Positions 24,446 to 34,281 of a stretch of 64,000 bases of DNA are shown in pieces. The stretch covers positions 216,501 to 280,500 of the forward strand of contig NZ_CP091800.1 in NCBI RefSeq assembly GCF_022024235.1, written 5' to 3'. A program made the position numbers and the translations under genes. Below the pieces are notes generated by a model. The model did not search any database, was not told where the DNA came from, and saw nothing but the letters and a program-made list of their open reading frames with translations. Each line of letters begins with the position of its first letter. Position 1 is the stretch's first letter. This DNA comes from Segatella baroniae B14. Its GTDB lineage: Bacteria > Bacteroidota > Bacteroidia > Bacteroidales > Bacteroidaceae.

Positions 24446-26340
24446 ACGCAATGATTTAAATTTAGTTGAAGTCAATCTTTTTATTCTACCGTCACACTCT
24501 TTGCCAAGTTTCGAGGCATATCCACGTTTAGACCTTTCTTCACTGCTACGTGATAAGATAGCAACTGCAAAGGAATAACGCTAAGCAACGGAGCAAAAGG
24601 ACCAATTGTCTGTGGAATCTCTATTACCTCATCAGCAATCTCCCTTACATCCATATCACCTTCTGTAACCACAGCGAGGATTCTACCATTACGAGCTTTT
24701 ACCTCTTTCATATTAGAGATTATCTTCTGATAGAGCTGGTGATGAGTTGCTATAAAAACGATAGGCATATCTTCGTCTACCAATGCAATAGGTCCATGTT
24801 TCATTTCTGCTGCTGGGTAACCTTCTGCATGGATATATGAGATTTCCTTCAATTTTAATGCACCTTCTAGAGCAACAGGATAATTGAATCCACGGCCTAA
24901 GTACAAGAAATTCTTGGCATAGGTATAACGATTTGAAAGTTTGTCTATCTTATCATTCTGCTCCAAAACTTTCTGTATCTTCTCAGGGATAGTAGCCAAT
25001 TCTGCTATATACTCTGAATATTCCTTATCCGTTACTGTGCCTAGTGCATGGCCAAGCGCAATTGAAAGCATTGATAATACAACCACCTGACCAGTAAATG
25101 CCTTTGTAGAAGCTACACCAATCTCAGGACCTACATGAATATAAACACCCGTATCGCTTTCACGTGCAATAGAAGACCCTACACCATTGACAATACCAAA
25201 TACAAGAGCTCCGTTCTCTTTAGCCAATTGAATAGCAGCTAAAGTATCAGCCGTTTCACCACTTTGACTGATAGCAATAATGACATCATCCTTATCAATC
25301 ACCGGTTCACGATAGCGGAACTCACTGGCATATTCCACCTCAACACGGATACGACACATTTTTTCAATCAACTGCTTACCAATAAGGCCAGCATGCCATG
25401 AAGTACCACAGGCGACAATGATGACATGACGAGCACGAATAAGTTGAGATTTAAAGTTATTAAGAGCTGATAAATTAATCTTGTTATTCTCAGGATGCTC
25501 TTGGTCTACGAATAAGCGGCCACGAATACAGTTCCTAATACATTCTGGCTGGTCATAAATCTCTTTCAGCATAAAATGAGGGAAACCACCTTTAGTCAAT
25601 TGAGATATATCGAGATCTACTTTCTTAATATCAAAGTCAACACTATGATTATTCAAGTCGATAATCTTAATATCTTCTCCTGGACGAATACAAGCTATTT
25701 GTTCGTCATCGAGATAGATGACTTTATCAGTATATTCTACAATAGGAGAGGCATCACTACCCACGAAGAATTCAGAGTTATTCTCACCAACACCAACAAC
25801 CAATGGGCTTGACTTGCGAGCAGCTATTAATGTATCAGGATGATTCTTGTCGATTACAGCTATAGCGTATGCACCGATTACCTTATTTAGGGCTGCACAT
25901 ACAGCATCCAAAAGGCTATCTGTCTGACGATACGAATAATCTATCAGTTGAACAAGAACCTCCGTGTCAGTCTCGCTCTTAAACTCATAACCTTTCTCGA
26001 TGAGTTGCTGCTTCAACTCGATATAATTCTCTATGATACCATTATGCACCAAAGCTAAATCACCACTCATCGATACATGAGGATGAGCATTCGTTGCATT
26101 AGGCTGCCCATGCGTAGCCCAACGAGTATGAGCTATACCTATAGAACCTTCTATATCTTTATCGGAAGCAACATGCTCCAATTCTGATACTTTGCCTTTT
26201 GCTTTATATACATTAAGGGAATCATTATGCACCATAGCAACACCAGCAGAGTCATATCCACGGTATTCCAAACGGTGTAATCCCTTAATCAGAACTGGGT
26301 AAGCCTGTTTTGTGCCTATATATCCTACTATTCCACACAT
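23437..26340. repeat. Long direct repeat, arm 1 (glmS-galE)
   Basis: Matches 54397-57300 at a constant offset of 30,960 bp, so there is no net indel across about 2.9 kb. Identical blocks (for example the glmS 3' part and galE middle) alternate with blocks carrying many synonymous changes (glmS 5' part), and similarity stops at the glmS start codon and at the last codons of galE. Confidence 0.9.
24481..26340 (-). CDS. glmS: Glutamine-fructose-6-phosphate aminotransferase (copy 1)
   Basis: A 619-residue protein. Cys2 in MCGIVGYIGT is the N-terminal glutaminase nucleophile, followed by HTRWATHGQP. Two SIS domains follow (CGTSWHAGL, SQSGETADT, GVASTKAFTGQV), and the conserved C-terminus is PRNLAKSVTVE. 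It makes glucosamine 6-phosphate for UDP-GlcNAc-based sugars. Full length, no lesions. Sequence directly upstream differs completely from the other copy, so the two copies have different promoters. Confidence 0.95.
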   Translation of the reverse strand: MCGIVGYIGTKQAYPVLIKGLHRLEYRGYDSAGVAMVHNDSLNVYKAKGKVSELEHVASDKDIEGSIGIAHTRWATHGQPNATNAHPHVSMSGDLALVHNGIIENYIELKQQLIEKGYEFKSETDTEVLVQLIDYSYRQTDSLLDAVCAALNKVIGAYAIAVIDKNHPDTLIAARKSSPLVVGVGENNSEFFVGSDASPIVEYTDKVIYLDDEQIACIRPGEDIKIIDLNNHSVDFDIKKVDLDISQLTKGGFPHFMLKEIYDQPECIRNCIRGRLFVDQEHPENNKINLSALNNFKSQLIRARHVIIVACGTSWHAGLIGKQLIEKMCRIRVEVEYASEFRYREPVIDKDDVIIAISQSGETADTLAAIQLAKENGALVFGIVNGVGSSIARESDTGVYIHVGPEIGVASTKAFTGQVVVLSMLSIALGHALGTVTDKEYSEYIAELATIPEKIQKVLEQNDKIDKLSNRYTYAKNFLYLGRGFNYPVALEGALKLKEISYIHAEGYPAAEMKHGPIALVDEDMPIVFIATHHQLYQKIISNMKEVKARNGRILAVVTEGDMDVREIADEVIEIPQTIGPFAPLLSVIPLQLLSYHVAVKKGLNVDMPRNLAKSVTVE

Positions 26341-26345
26341 AAATT

Positions 26346-26467
26346 AATTATTATTTAAATGATTCTTCATTAACGATACTTCATTTTGTAAACGTTCTAT
26401 TGTCAGATCACCCATATTTACTGGGCATCTTTACATTTAGCGAAAAAAAGATTTTTGGTTTTTAACT
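26346..26467. other. Short gap between glmS copy 1 and IS66 remnant
   Basis: AT-rich sequence with a 22-codon minus-strand frame (MGDLTIERLQNEVSLMKNHL) that has no recognisable homology. No promoter matching TAnnTTTG is seen, although glmS must be transcribed from here or from further upstream. Confidence 0.3.
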
Positions 26468-27190
26468 TCATTTATTATAGTAGCAAGGTAATAAGGCATG
26501 TATCCTTTTCAAAAGTTGCATCGATTTTCGCTTACGTCGGTCCTCTATTTCAAAAGGTTTCAGACCTAAGGCCCTAAATGATATTTCGTTTTGGAAGAGT
26601 TCGCTTATCATATTGATTATCTCCTAGACTCTTGTATCTGAAGGTAACGCTTCTATCCATTTTCTTCGGGCATGTACCCAACAGCCAATGTGAACAATAC
26701 AATAGTATATGACATCTACCTTACCGTTCAGCATTCTTGCCATAGAGATGTTTGCGGCCATTTTGTATCTGGTCATTCTGATTCGCAATCTTATTTTTAA
26801 GGCCTCTATCAGCTCCTCCTTGGCTGCAAGCAAACTACTTTGGTATATAATGGTATCCGTTGAGCTTTATCATCTGCCCATTGCTTTCTTTGAGTCTTGC
26901 AGAAAGTTCATTGATAGTAGTTTTTAGCTCCGTAGTATTTTTAGTTGAGGATTTCTGAAGCAATTTGATCTCCGTAAGCAAGGCATTTACCTGCTTTCGA
27001 AGACTTGCTTTTTCCTCGTTGGCAAGAGCCAATTGGCTTTGTAAACATAGAAGCTAGGTTCATAGTGAAGAAGACGTACAATCTTTCTGCTTTTGGCCAT
27101 AAAAATATAAAACTTGTTGGAGATACTATCTTGTATAACATGTCGATAAAAATGACTGAGTTAAAACACCACATTAAAATCCCAAGTTGG
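26468..27190 (-). pseudogene. IS66-family remnant (TnpB tail and decayed TnpC)
   Basis: In several minus-strand frames one can read FYIFMAKSRKIVRLLHYEPS (TnpB, IS66 Orf2 'nRSRtxIKLLhWe' box), then the TnpC coiled coil LANEEKASLRKQVNALLTEI, then GCWVHARRKWIEALP (TnpC 'GCWAHARRKF' box) and a tail around MISELFQNEISFRALGLKP. Stops and frameshifts separate the pieces. The element has cut into the second hddC copy. Confidence 0.7.
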
Positions 27191-27194
27191 AACA

Positions 27195-27811
27195 GGAGCT
27201 TGAGTATCTGACGGTTCAAATCAACTTTTTCCCTAGGAAAACTTGTATTGAAGTTTATGTCTAAATATGCTAGACTCAATCCAAGAACTTCAGAAGTCTT
27301 GCATTCACTCGGTTTATACCATTGAGGACGTTCTTCTTCCTTATTAAGCCACTTTCTTACATTTCCGTCTTTATCCGCTATAATCAATACACTATCGTAA
27401 GGATGTGAATAAGGATGAGTGAATAGCGTAACGAAACATCCATGTTTCTTATGATAGTCAAACATCCTGTTTAAATCCACATCAAATGCAGCAGCATTAA
27501 ACAGGAAGAAAGGCTCATTACCTATCTTATCTCTTAACTGGATCAATGCGCCAGCATTATCGAGCGGAATTTTTTCTATGAAATATTCTATCTTCCCCCC
27601 CAATTGGCTACTATCTCCGAAAAATTCTATTATTTTGTCAGCGAGATAACCAACTGTCAATCTCAAGGTCTGTAAAAACTTGAGAAGCAAGTAAACCTTA
27701 TTTTTCTTTCAAGAATAGACATTCCGTCAATAGGAATCAAAGGTTTTGGGATATTGGGGAAAGCTCAGCGATACGAGTTCCTCGTCCGCCTGCCATAAGT
27801 ATAGTCTTCAT
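27195..27811 (-). pseudogene. hddC: hddC-gmhB copy 2, truncated and frameshifted
   Basis: The start MKTILMAGGRGTRIAE is present at 27811, but frameshifts near 27685-27765 break it. A second frame, TVGYLADKIIEFFGDSSQLG to VDLNRQILK, continues the nucleotidyltransferase domain and then runs into IS66 sequence at about 27190. The whole phosphatase half is missing. NADAAF, which holds catalytic residues in the intact copies, reads NAAAF here. Confidence 0.85.
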
Positions 27812-27818
27812 TATAATA

Positions 27819-28468
27819 TTATTTAGTGGCAAAGAAATGGTCTTCAAGCATCAAACAAAGGCAATGTTATACAGGCAAGTGTAATTCCTGGATTTTGTAA
27901 GTCTCTGTTTCTGGCACACGGATGCATACATCAGAGAGCTCCATTAACTTACTTTCTTTAGCACCAGTCAAACCTATAACCTTAAGACCTCTTGCCTTAG
28001 CTGTAATTGCGGCATAAATAACATTTTTGCTGTTACCAGATGTTGAGATACCCATGAACACATCACCCTGTTTACCATATCCATTTACCTGCTGAGCAAA
28101 GACTAAAAGAGGCTCACTATATTCATATAGGCAGTTGTTAAGGAAGAGTGCGCTGTAAGGGTAATTGCAGGAAGGGCACCTTGGAGATTTTCTGCCAAAG
28201 TTGTACCCATTTCTAGATCAATAGCTTTCATCGCTTCGCATTGTTCTGCATACACTTTGCGCTTTAGCTTGAATTCTTTCATCAGCTCGCCTACGATATG
28301 CTCTGCGTCTGATGCCGAACCACCATTACCGTACACAAGTAATTTACCTTCATTACTATAGGTAGTTTCCAATACTTCATATGCATTCGCTATATCATCA
28401 GCACATGCAGAAAGGATTGGATAACGTCTAACAAGTAAGTCAATATGCTTCTTAATATTGGCCTCCAT
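27819..28468 (-). pseudogene. gmhA: gmhA copy 2, frameshift plus nonsense
   Basis: The N-terminal part (28468 down to about 28110) is a good GmhA with YGNGGSASDAEHIVGEL. A frameshift near 28110-28125 breaks the LTTAYMN segment; the second frame resumes with GISTSGNSKNVIYAA and hits TAA inside HLPVYHCLC (at 27867), where the catalytic-helix Tyr codon became a stop. Two independent lesions show an inactive gene. Confidence 0.85.
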
Positions 28469-28484
28469 AGAAACTTTATAATAT

Positions 28485-29546
28485 TTATTTTGTATAACTC
28501 ATTGATGCAACATTGTCTGTCGGATAGATCTTCCACCCATGTACTCCCCCATCTGTGAACGAAAATGGCATAGTTCTTCCATCCAATTTATTCAATGCAT
28601 CAATAACTTCCTTCTTCTTTGTTGGTTCAACTATGAACATGATAAAACCGCCGCCACCAGCACCGCTTACCTTACCGGCCTTAGCGCCATGCTCAAATGC
28701 AACCTTCATTGCATCATCAATCATAGGGTTAGTGATATGACTACTTTGTTTCTTCTTATTTTCCCATGAAATACGTAGAATATCTGCCAAAGAGTCTATG
28801 TCACCTTTAAGCAGTGCCATTTTCATATCCACCGCTGTCTGTTTAACGATATGCATAGCTTCTATGGCATCTTCCTTCTTTTCTTTTGTATTCTTCATTT
28901 GCTCACTAATAATAGCATCAGAAGAACGAGATTTGCCAGTGAAGTATAGAACCATAGATACCTCAAGTTCATCAATTATCCAACGTTTAACCTTAAGAGG
29001 ATTAACGATAACCATGTCATCCTTCAGGAATTCCATATAGTTGAATCCACCAAAAGCAGCTGCGTATTGATCTTGCTTACCCCCACGGAATCCGAGGTCA
29101 ATACGCTCTATCTCATAAGCAAGTCGCGCTAACTCATAATCGCCCAAAGGAAGATTTAACCACTCAACAAATGCTTTTAGGATACATACCACCATACCAG
29201 ATGACGTCCCCAAACCACTACCAGCAGGAGCATCATTGTAAGTTGTAATCTTGAAAGAGCATGGTTTCAATCCAAAGTCTTTAACGATACGATTGTATAC
29301 GCCTTTAACCAATGGCGCATGTTCATCTATTTCAAGTCTTTCGCTCAATGGTAGATTTTCATGTGTATTGGCATCGTAAGCATCAATACAAATCAGATTA
29401 TCATCCGTTTCCTCTATCGTACAGAAACAATACAGATTGATTGTTGCGTTTAATACAAGACCTCCATAAATGTCACTATACGGCGAGACATCACTACCTC
29501 CTCCTGCCAAACCTAAGCGAAGAGGAGCTTTACTGCGTATAATCAT
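28485..29546 (-). CDS. hddA: D-glycero-alpha-D-manno-heptose 7-phosphate kinase (copy 2)
   Basis: An intact 353-residue GHMP kinase: [42 protein letters not shown]. It is collinear with copy 1 (22266-23327) over its full length and clearly a paralogous duplicate. It is the only surviving gene of the second heptose cluster, since the following gmhA and hddC are broken. It lies 33 bp after rmlB. Confidence 0.9.
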   Translation of the reverse strand: MIIRSKAPLRLGLAGGGSDVSPYSDIYGGLVLNATINLYCFCTIEETDDNLICIDAYDANTHENLPLSERLEIDEHAPLVKGVYNRIVKDFGLKPCSFKITTYNDAPAGSGLGTSSGMVVCILKAFVEWLNLPLGDYELARLAYEIERIDLGFRGGKQDQYAAAFGGFNYMEFLKDDMVIVNPLKVKRWIIDELEVSMVLYFTGKSRSSDAIISEQMKNTKEKKEDAIEAMHIVKQTAVDMKMALLKGDIDSLADILRISWENKKKQSSHITNPMIDDAMKVAFEHGAKAGKVSGAGGGGFIMFIVEPTKKKEVIDALNKLDGRTMPFSFTDGGVHGWKIYPTDNVASMSYTK

Positions 29547-29579
29547 TTATTATTTTTTTTGTTTTCTTATTTTATAAGA

Positions 29580-30764
29580 TTATCTACACTTATACATAGA
29601 ATCATAGTACTTCTCGTAATCTCCGCTGGTAATGTTATTCAACCATTCTTCATTGTCGAGATACCAGCGAACGGTCTTCTCAATACCCTCTTCGAACTGC
29701 AGCGATGGCTCCCAACCCAGTTCCTTCTGGAGTTTTGAGCTGTCGATAGCATAACGCAAATCGTGCCCGGCACGGTCGGTAACGTAGGTAATCAGGTCCA
29801 TATCCTCGCCTTCCTTACGACCCAGCAAGCGGTCGACGGTCTTAATCACCACCTTGATGATGTCGATGTTCTTCCACTCGTTAAAGCCACCGATATTATA
29901 GGTATCGGCAATCTTACCCTCGTGGAAAATCACGTCGATGGCACGAGCATGGTCCTCAACATACAGCCAGTCGCGTACGTTCTCGCCCTTACCGTAAACA
30001 GGCAGTGGCTTGCGATGACGAATATTGTTGATGAACAGAGGAATCAGCTTCTCGGGGAACTGGTAAGGACCGTAGTTGTTAGAGCAGTTAGTTACTACTA
30101 CAGGCATGCCGTAGGTATCGTGGAATGCGCGAACAAAATGGTCAGATGATGCTTTCGAAGCCGAGTATGGTGAGTGAGGATTATACTTGGTAGTCTCCAA
30201 GAAGAACTTATCGCCATAAGCCAGATGATGCTCTGAGCTTGATGCGGTAGTTGTGAATGGAGGCTCGATACCCTCTGGGTGTGTCAGCTCCAGTGCGCCA
30301 TAAACCTCATCGGTTGAGATATGGTAGAAGCGGCAAGGAACATTGACCATTGAACATTGACCATTGACCATTACTTCATGCCTCACCTCATAAGGAGTTG
30401 GTTGTGACTCCCAATACAGCTTAGCTGCCTGGAGAAGACTCAAAGTACCCATTACGTTGGTCTTGGCAAATGTAAACGGATCCTTAATCGAGCGGTCTAC
30501 ATGACTCTCAGCGGCCAGGTGGATGATACCGTCAACCTTCTTGTCCTGCATCAGTTTGTAGAATGCATCAAAGTCGCAAATGTCCATCTTCACAAACTCA
30601 TAGTTGGGTTTGTTCTCGATGTCCTTCAGGTTAGCCAAGTTACCAGCATAAGTCAACTTGTCGAGGTTGATAATGTGATACTCGGGATACTTGTTCACAA
30701 ACAAGCGCACTACATGGCTTCCAATAAAGCCTGCGCCACCAGTAATAACGATATTTCGCTTCAT
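29580..30764 (-). CDS. rmlB: dTDP-glucose 4,6-dehydratase
   Basis: A 394-residue SDR. NAD loop GGAGFIGSHVVR, HLAAESHVDRSI, ISTDEVYGAL with the catalytic Asp-Glu, and YSASKASSDH with YxxxK. It makes dTDP-4-keto-6-deoxyglucose, second step of dTDP-rhamnose synthesis. It is longer than usual because an ATTGACC-type repeat is inserted in frame before CRFYHISTDEVYG, adding about 13 residues. I begin it at the ATG at 30764; MLK upstream is possible. It sits 20 bp after rmlA. Confidence 0.9.
   Translation of the reverse strand: MKRNIVITGGAGFIGSHVVRLFVNKYPEYHIINLDKLTYAGNLANLKDIENKPNYEFVKMDICDFDAFYKLMQDKKVDGIIHLAAESHVDRSIKDPFTFAKTNVMGTLSLLQAAKLYWESQPTPYEVRHEVMVNGQCSMVNVPCRFYHISTDEVYGALELTHPEGIEPPFTTTASSSEHHLAYGDKFFLETTKYNPHSPYSASKASSDHFVRAFHDTYGMPVVVTNCSNNYGPYQFPEKLIPLFINNIRHRKPLPVYGKGENVRDWLYVEDHARAIDVIFHEGKIADTYNIGGFNEWKNIDIIKVVIKTVDRLLGRKEGEDMDLITYVTDRAGHDLRYAIDSSKLQKELGWEPSLQFEEGIEKTVRWYLDNEEWLNNITSGDYEKYYDSMYKCR
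30339..30372. repeat. ATTGACCATTGAACATTGACC repeat inserted inside rmlB
   Basis: The stretch contains CATTGACCATTGAACATTG followed by ACCATTGACCATT: repeated ATTGACC/ATTGAAC heptamers. Translated on the minus strand it gives VMVNGQCSMVNVP, foreign to RmlB families. Such heptamer arrays are usually intergenic in Bacteroidales. Confidence 0.75.
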
Positions 30765-30784
30765 CTTTAGCAACCTATTTAGAG

Positions 30785-31687
30785 TTACAAATTAGCCTGA
30801 CCAGTTTCTTTCACCTCGTCAATTACCTTCAGCAGGTACTGGCCATACTGATTCTTCAGCATGGGCTGAGCCAATTCGCGCATGCGCTCCTCAGTAATCC
30901 AACCCTGGCGGTAAGCGATGCCCTCAAGGCATCCAATCTTCAGACCCTGACGCTTCTCAAGCACCTCTACGTAAGTACTTGCTTCTGAAAGCGAGTCGTG
31001 CGTACCAGTATCCAGCCATGCAAATCCACGCCCTAATGTCTGCACCTTTAATTCGCCATCACTCAGGAACTGCTGATTTACGGTAGTAATCTCATATTCT
31101 CCACGAGCCGAAGGCTTGATATTCTTAGCCACCTCTACTACCTTATTTGGATAAAAGTAAAGACCAACAACGGCATAGTTGCTCTTTGGCTGCTTGGGTT
31201 TCTCCTCGATACTCAGGCAGTTACCTTCCTTGTCAAATTCTGCCACTCCATAACGCTCAGGATCGTTTACCCAATAGCCAAATACTGTTGCTTTCTTATC
31301 CTCATCGGCTGTACGTACAGCCTCTTTCAGCATCTTGGTAAAGCCAGGGCCTTGGAAGATGTTATCGCCAAGCACAAGGCATGCGCTATCATCGCCAATA
31401 AAGTCGGCACCAATAGTAAAAGCCTGGGCAAGTCCATCTGGCGAAGGCTGCTCTGCGTATGTAAAGTTCACACCATAGTCGCTACCATCACCAAGCAATC
31501 GCTTAAAGCCTGGCAAATCGTATGGTGTAGAGATAATCAAAATGTCACGAATACCAGCCAGCATCAGCACACTGATGGGGTAATATACCATGGGCTTGTC
31601 ATATATTGGCATCAACTGTTTGCTAATGCCTTTTGTTATTGGATAAAGGCGAGTACCTGAGCCGCCTGCTAATACAATACCTTTCAT
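30785..31687 (-). CDS. rmlA: Glucose-1-phosphate thymidylyltransferase
   Basis: A 300-residue nucleotidyltransferase making dTDP-glucose: [51 protein letters not shown], and [12 protein letters not shown]. Normal length. It is part of the compact rmlC-rmlD-rmlA-rmlB run read on the minus strand. Confidence 0.95.
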   Translation of the reverse strand: MKGIVLAGGSGTRLYPITKGISKQLMPIYDKPMVYYPISVLMLAGIRDILIISTPYDLPGFKRLLGDGSDYGVNFTYAEQPSPDGLAQAFTIGADFIGDDSACLVLGDNIFQGPGFTKMLKEAVRTADEDKKATVFGYWVNDPERYGVAEFDKEGNCLSIEEKPKQPKSNYAVVGLYFYPNKVVEVAKNIKPSARGEYEITTVNQQFLSDGELKVQTLGRGFAWLDTGTHDSLSEASTYVEVLEKRQGLKIGCLEGIAYRQGWITEERMRELAQPMLKNQYGQYLLKVIDEVKETGQANL

Positions 31688-31698
31688 AAAGATTAATA

Positions 31699-32586
31699 TT
31701 ATTTGTTTTGTAAGTTAGCAATACATTTTTCTAACGAATCAACCCAATAAGGCACCTTTACGCCGAAGGTTTCCTTAATGGTTCGTTTATCGAGCACCGA
31801 ATATGATGGGCGAGTAACTGGTGATGGATATTCAGAGCTATAGCAAGGTTGGATATCGCAATCTGTATTACCCGCAATCTTGGCTATCATCTGTGTAAAA
31901 TCATACCACGAGCAAACGCCCTCATTGCTAAAGTGGAATACACCTACCTGTGGGTTTTGCAGGATGGTTACGATGGCATTGGCCAAATCGAGTGCATAAG
32001 TAGGTGTTCCTGCCTGATCGAATACCACCTTCAGTGCAGGTTTGGTGGCAGTGAGATTCAACATCGTCTTGCAGAAGTTCTTACCAAACTCCGAATACAG
32101 CCATGCAGTACGAATAATCACGTACTTACAACCAGTAGCGATTATTTTCTGCTCGCCATGCAGCTTGGTTGTGCCATATACGCCTGTTGGTGTACCTTTC
32201 TGGTCAGGACCGCATGGCACGTTGTATGGCTCTTTACCGAATACATAATCAGTAGAAATCTGTATCAACCAACCATCTACCTCCTTCATCACCTTGGCAA
32301 GATTCTCTGGGGCATCTGCATTCAGTTTCTCTGCAAGAGTTGCCAACTTCTCGTCAGTCTCGCAAGCATCCACATTGGTCCATGCCGCACAGTTAACAAT
32401 GGCATTTACATCATGCTCCTTTACCATCTTGCGGATGGCATCAATATCAGTAATGTCAAGGTAGGTGGTTTCAAGCCCTTCTACCTCGTTTACATCCGTA
32501 AAAATATAATTATCGTTTGTGTTCTTAGCAACAATACACATCTCGTTGCCCAACTGTCCGTTGGCACCTGTTACAAGTATGTTCAT
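31699..32586 (-). CDS. rmlD: dTDP-4-dehydrorhamnose reductase
   Basis: A 295-residue SDR completing dTDP-L-rhamnose: [48 protein letters not shown] (YxxxK) and [13 protein letters not shown]. It begins 1 bp after the rmlC stop. Confidence 0.95.
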   Translation of the reverse strand: MNILVTGANGQLGNEMCIVAKNTNDNYIFTDVNEVEGLETTYLDITDIDAIRKMVKEHDVNAIVNCAAWTNVDACETDEKLATLAEKLNADAPENLAKVMKEVDGWLIQISTDYVFGKEPYNVPCGPDQKGTPTGVYGTTKLHGEQKIIATGCKYVIIRTAWLYSEFGKNFCKTMLNLTATKPALKVVFDQAGTPTYALDLANAIVTILQNPQVGVFHFSNEGVCSWYDFTQMIAKIAGNTDCDIQPCYSSEYPSPVTRPSYSVLDKRTIKETFGVKVPYWVDSLEKCIANLQNK

Positions 32587-32587
32587 C

Positions 32588-33169
32588 TTACTTAAACTCT
32601 GGATATAAATCTACGTTAATATCAAATGGACTATCGAAATCCTCCAACAGCACGTGCTTAGTGTCTTTTTCTGACAGCAGTGCCTTTTCGGCATCTATCT
32701 TCCAATCTATGCCTAAGCTGTCGTCAACAATTGAGATGCCACCATCTGCCTCGGGGTGATAAAAGTTATCGCACTTATACTGGAATACAGCTGTTTCAGA
32801 GAGCACTGCAAAACCATGAGCAAAACCACGAGGCACAAAGAACTGGCGATGATTATCCTCGGTAAGCTCTACTGCCACATGCTGTCCATAAGTAGGACTA
32901 CCCTTACGGATATCCACAGCTACATCGAGCACAGCACCCTTTACGCAACGCACCAACTTACTCTGTGTGAATGGTGGGCGCTAGAAATGCAAACCACGCA
33001 TCACGCCATAGCTCGACATACTCTCGTTGTCCTGAACAAAATTAATCTTACGCACCTTCTCCTCGAATTCTCTCTGCGAGAATGATTCAAAGAAATATCC
33101 ACGCGCATCTTTAAACACTTTAGGTTCGATGATTACAACACCATCGATTTTTGTCTTTATTACTTCCAT
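32588..33169 (-). pseudogene. rmlC: dTDP-4-dehydrorhamnose 3,5-epimerase with in-frame amber codon
   Basis: The 193-codon frame is continuous except for TAG (plus-strand cta at 32981-32983) in GLHF-stop-RPPFTQSK, where RmlC proteins carry Gln, so CAG has become TAG by one change. On both sides the protein is normal: EPKVFKDARGYFFESF, VQDNESMSSYGVMRGLHF, then QHVAVELTEDNHRQFFVPRGFAHGF. The catalytic His in the GLHF region precedes the stop and the other active-site parts follow it, so truncated pieces would be inactive unless the stop is suppressed. A second RmlC-like gene exists at 38306-38863. Confidence 0.85.
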
Positions 33170-33196
33170 CGTTTGTGATTATATAAATTCCTTCAT

Positions 33197-34234
33197 CTAT
33201 CGTTTTTTTAATTGTAACTTTCTGAGATAAGCAAGTAATTGCAATCCTCTAAACAATTTATGCTCAATCAAAAAAAGAACAACCTTTCTCTGACCATTCA
33301 AACCTACACGATCAGCTTCGATAAAAGCTTTTTTAATGAGATCATTATTTAAATAATCCGAATACCATTGAACTTGCTCCTTATACGTCATCGTATTGGC
33401 AGGATTAAAACAACCTTGTATTGCAGCTGTAATAACTAAATACAATATTCTATTTAATAGATTTCTTCTATATGAAGGAGTAACAGGATGAGTATTGGCA
33501 TAACTTTCTAAGTATTCCATACCTTTAATAAGTAACCTATTGTTTTCAATATTAGGTGTATGGGTTATACTTGTATCATTATAAACATAGTTATAATAAG
33601 GTTGATGAATATAGAATGCCGATTCCGCATGTTCAAATAAAACAATATTTGAGATAAATCCTTCCACTCCTTGTCTAAGTCCGAAATCTGTTTTAAAACC
33701 AATTTTCTTCAGGTAATCCATTCTGACAAGTTTACTTGTAGATGTTCCAACCCAACCATTAAAATCAAGAATACGTGCCTGCAAATCTCTGCACTCAAGA
33801 TTTGAACTAAACATCTCTGAGTCTTTGTAGCATACTGGCGACGGTTTAACTGACTTCTGATAAACCAATTGTTGATCAAATAATACAATCTGCACATTCT
33901 TTTCAATAAGTAGATTGTATGTAATTTTACAGCAATCTTTATCCAAAAAATCATCTCCATCAAGGAACATCATGGTTTCACCACTCACCGCATTAAGCCC
34001 AGAATTTCTAGCAGCAGCTAAACCACCATTCTGTTTATGAATCACTTTAACGCGTTTGTCTTTTGCAGCATACTCATCACAAATCTTACCGCAATCATCT
34101 GGTGATCCATCATCAACTAGTATAATCTCTATTTCTTTAAGAGTCTGATTGATACAACTTTCTATACATTGACGAAGATAACACTCCGGTACCTTATATA
34201 TTGGCACAACAATAGATACTAAATAATTTTCCAT
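33197..34234 (-). CDS. Glycosyltransferase family 2
   Basis: A 345-residue GT-A enzyme: VSIVVPIYKVPECYLRQCIE, EIILVDDGSPDDCGKICDE (DDGS), NGGLAAARNSGL and MMFLDGDDFLDKD with the metal-binding DxD. It adds a sugar to the growing repeat unit. It lies between rmlC and the third heptose cluster. Specificity is not readable. Confidence 0.9.
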   Translation of the reverse strand: MENYLVSIVVPIYKVPECYLRQCIESCINQTLKEIEIILVDDGSPDDCGKICDEYAAKDKRVKVIHKQNGGLAAARNSGLNAVSGETMMFLDGDDFLDKDCCKITYNLLIEKNVQIVLFDQQLVYQKSVKPSPVCYKDSEMFSSNLECRDLQARILDFNGWVGTSTSKLVRMDYLKKIGFKTDFGLRQGVEGFISNIVLFEHAESAFYIHQPYYNYVYNDTSITHTPNIENNRLLIKGMEYLESYANTHPVTPSYRRNLLNRILYLVITAAIQGCFNPANTMTYKEQVQWYSDYLNNDLIKKAFIEADRVGLNGQRKVVLFLIEHKLFRGLQLLAYLRKLQLKKR

Positions 34235-34281
34235 TCTTACATTTCTTTATTAATAATAGTCAGATTTCTATCTCGCAACAT

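Noticed and set aside
26941..27690. Intact 249-residue protein
   Set aside because: It is an accidental fusion of the truncated hddC copy 2 with IS66 sequence read in another frame.
31849..32595. Long plus-strand frame of 248 codons
   Set aside because: It is antisense to the well-supported rmlD gene and has no family features.
12742..32983. Two internal TAG codons (IS30 transposase and rmlC) suggesting amber recoding
   Set aside because: One replaces Gln and the other is most likely at a Leu/other site, and genes here also end normally at TAG or are broken by TAA, TGA and frameshifts. Ordinary mutations explain them.
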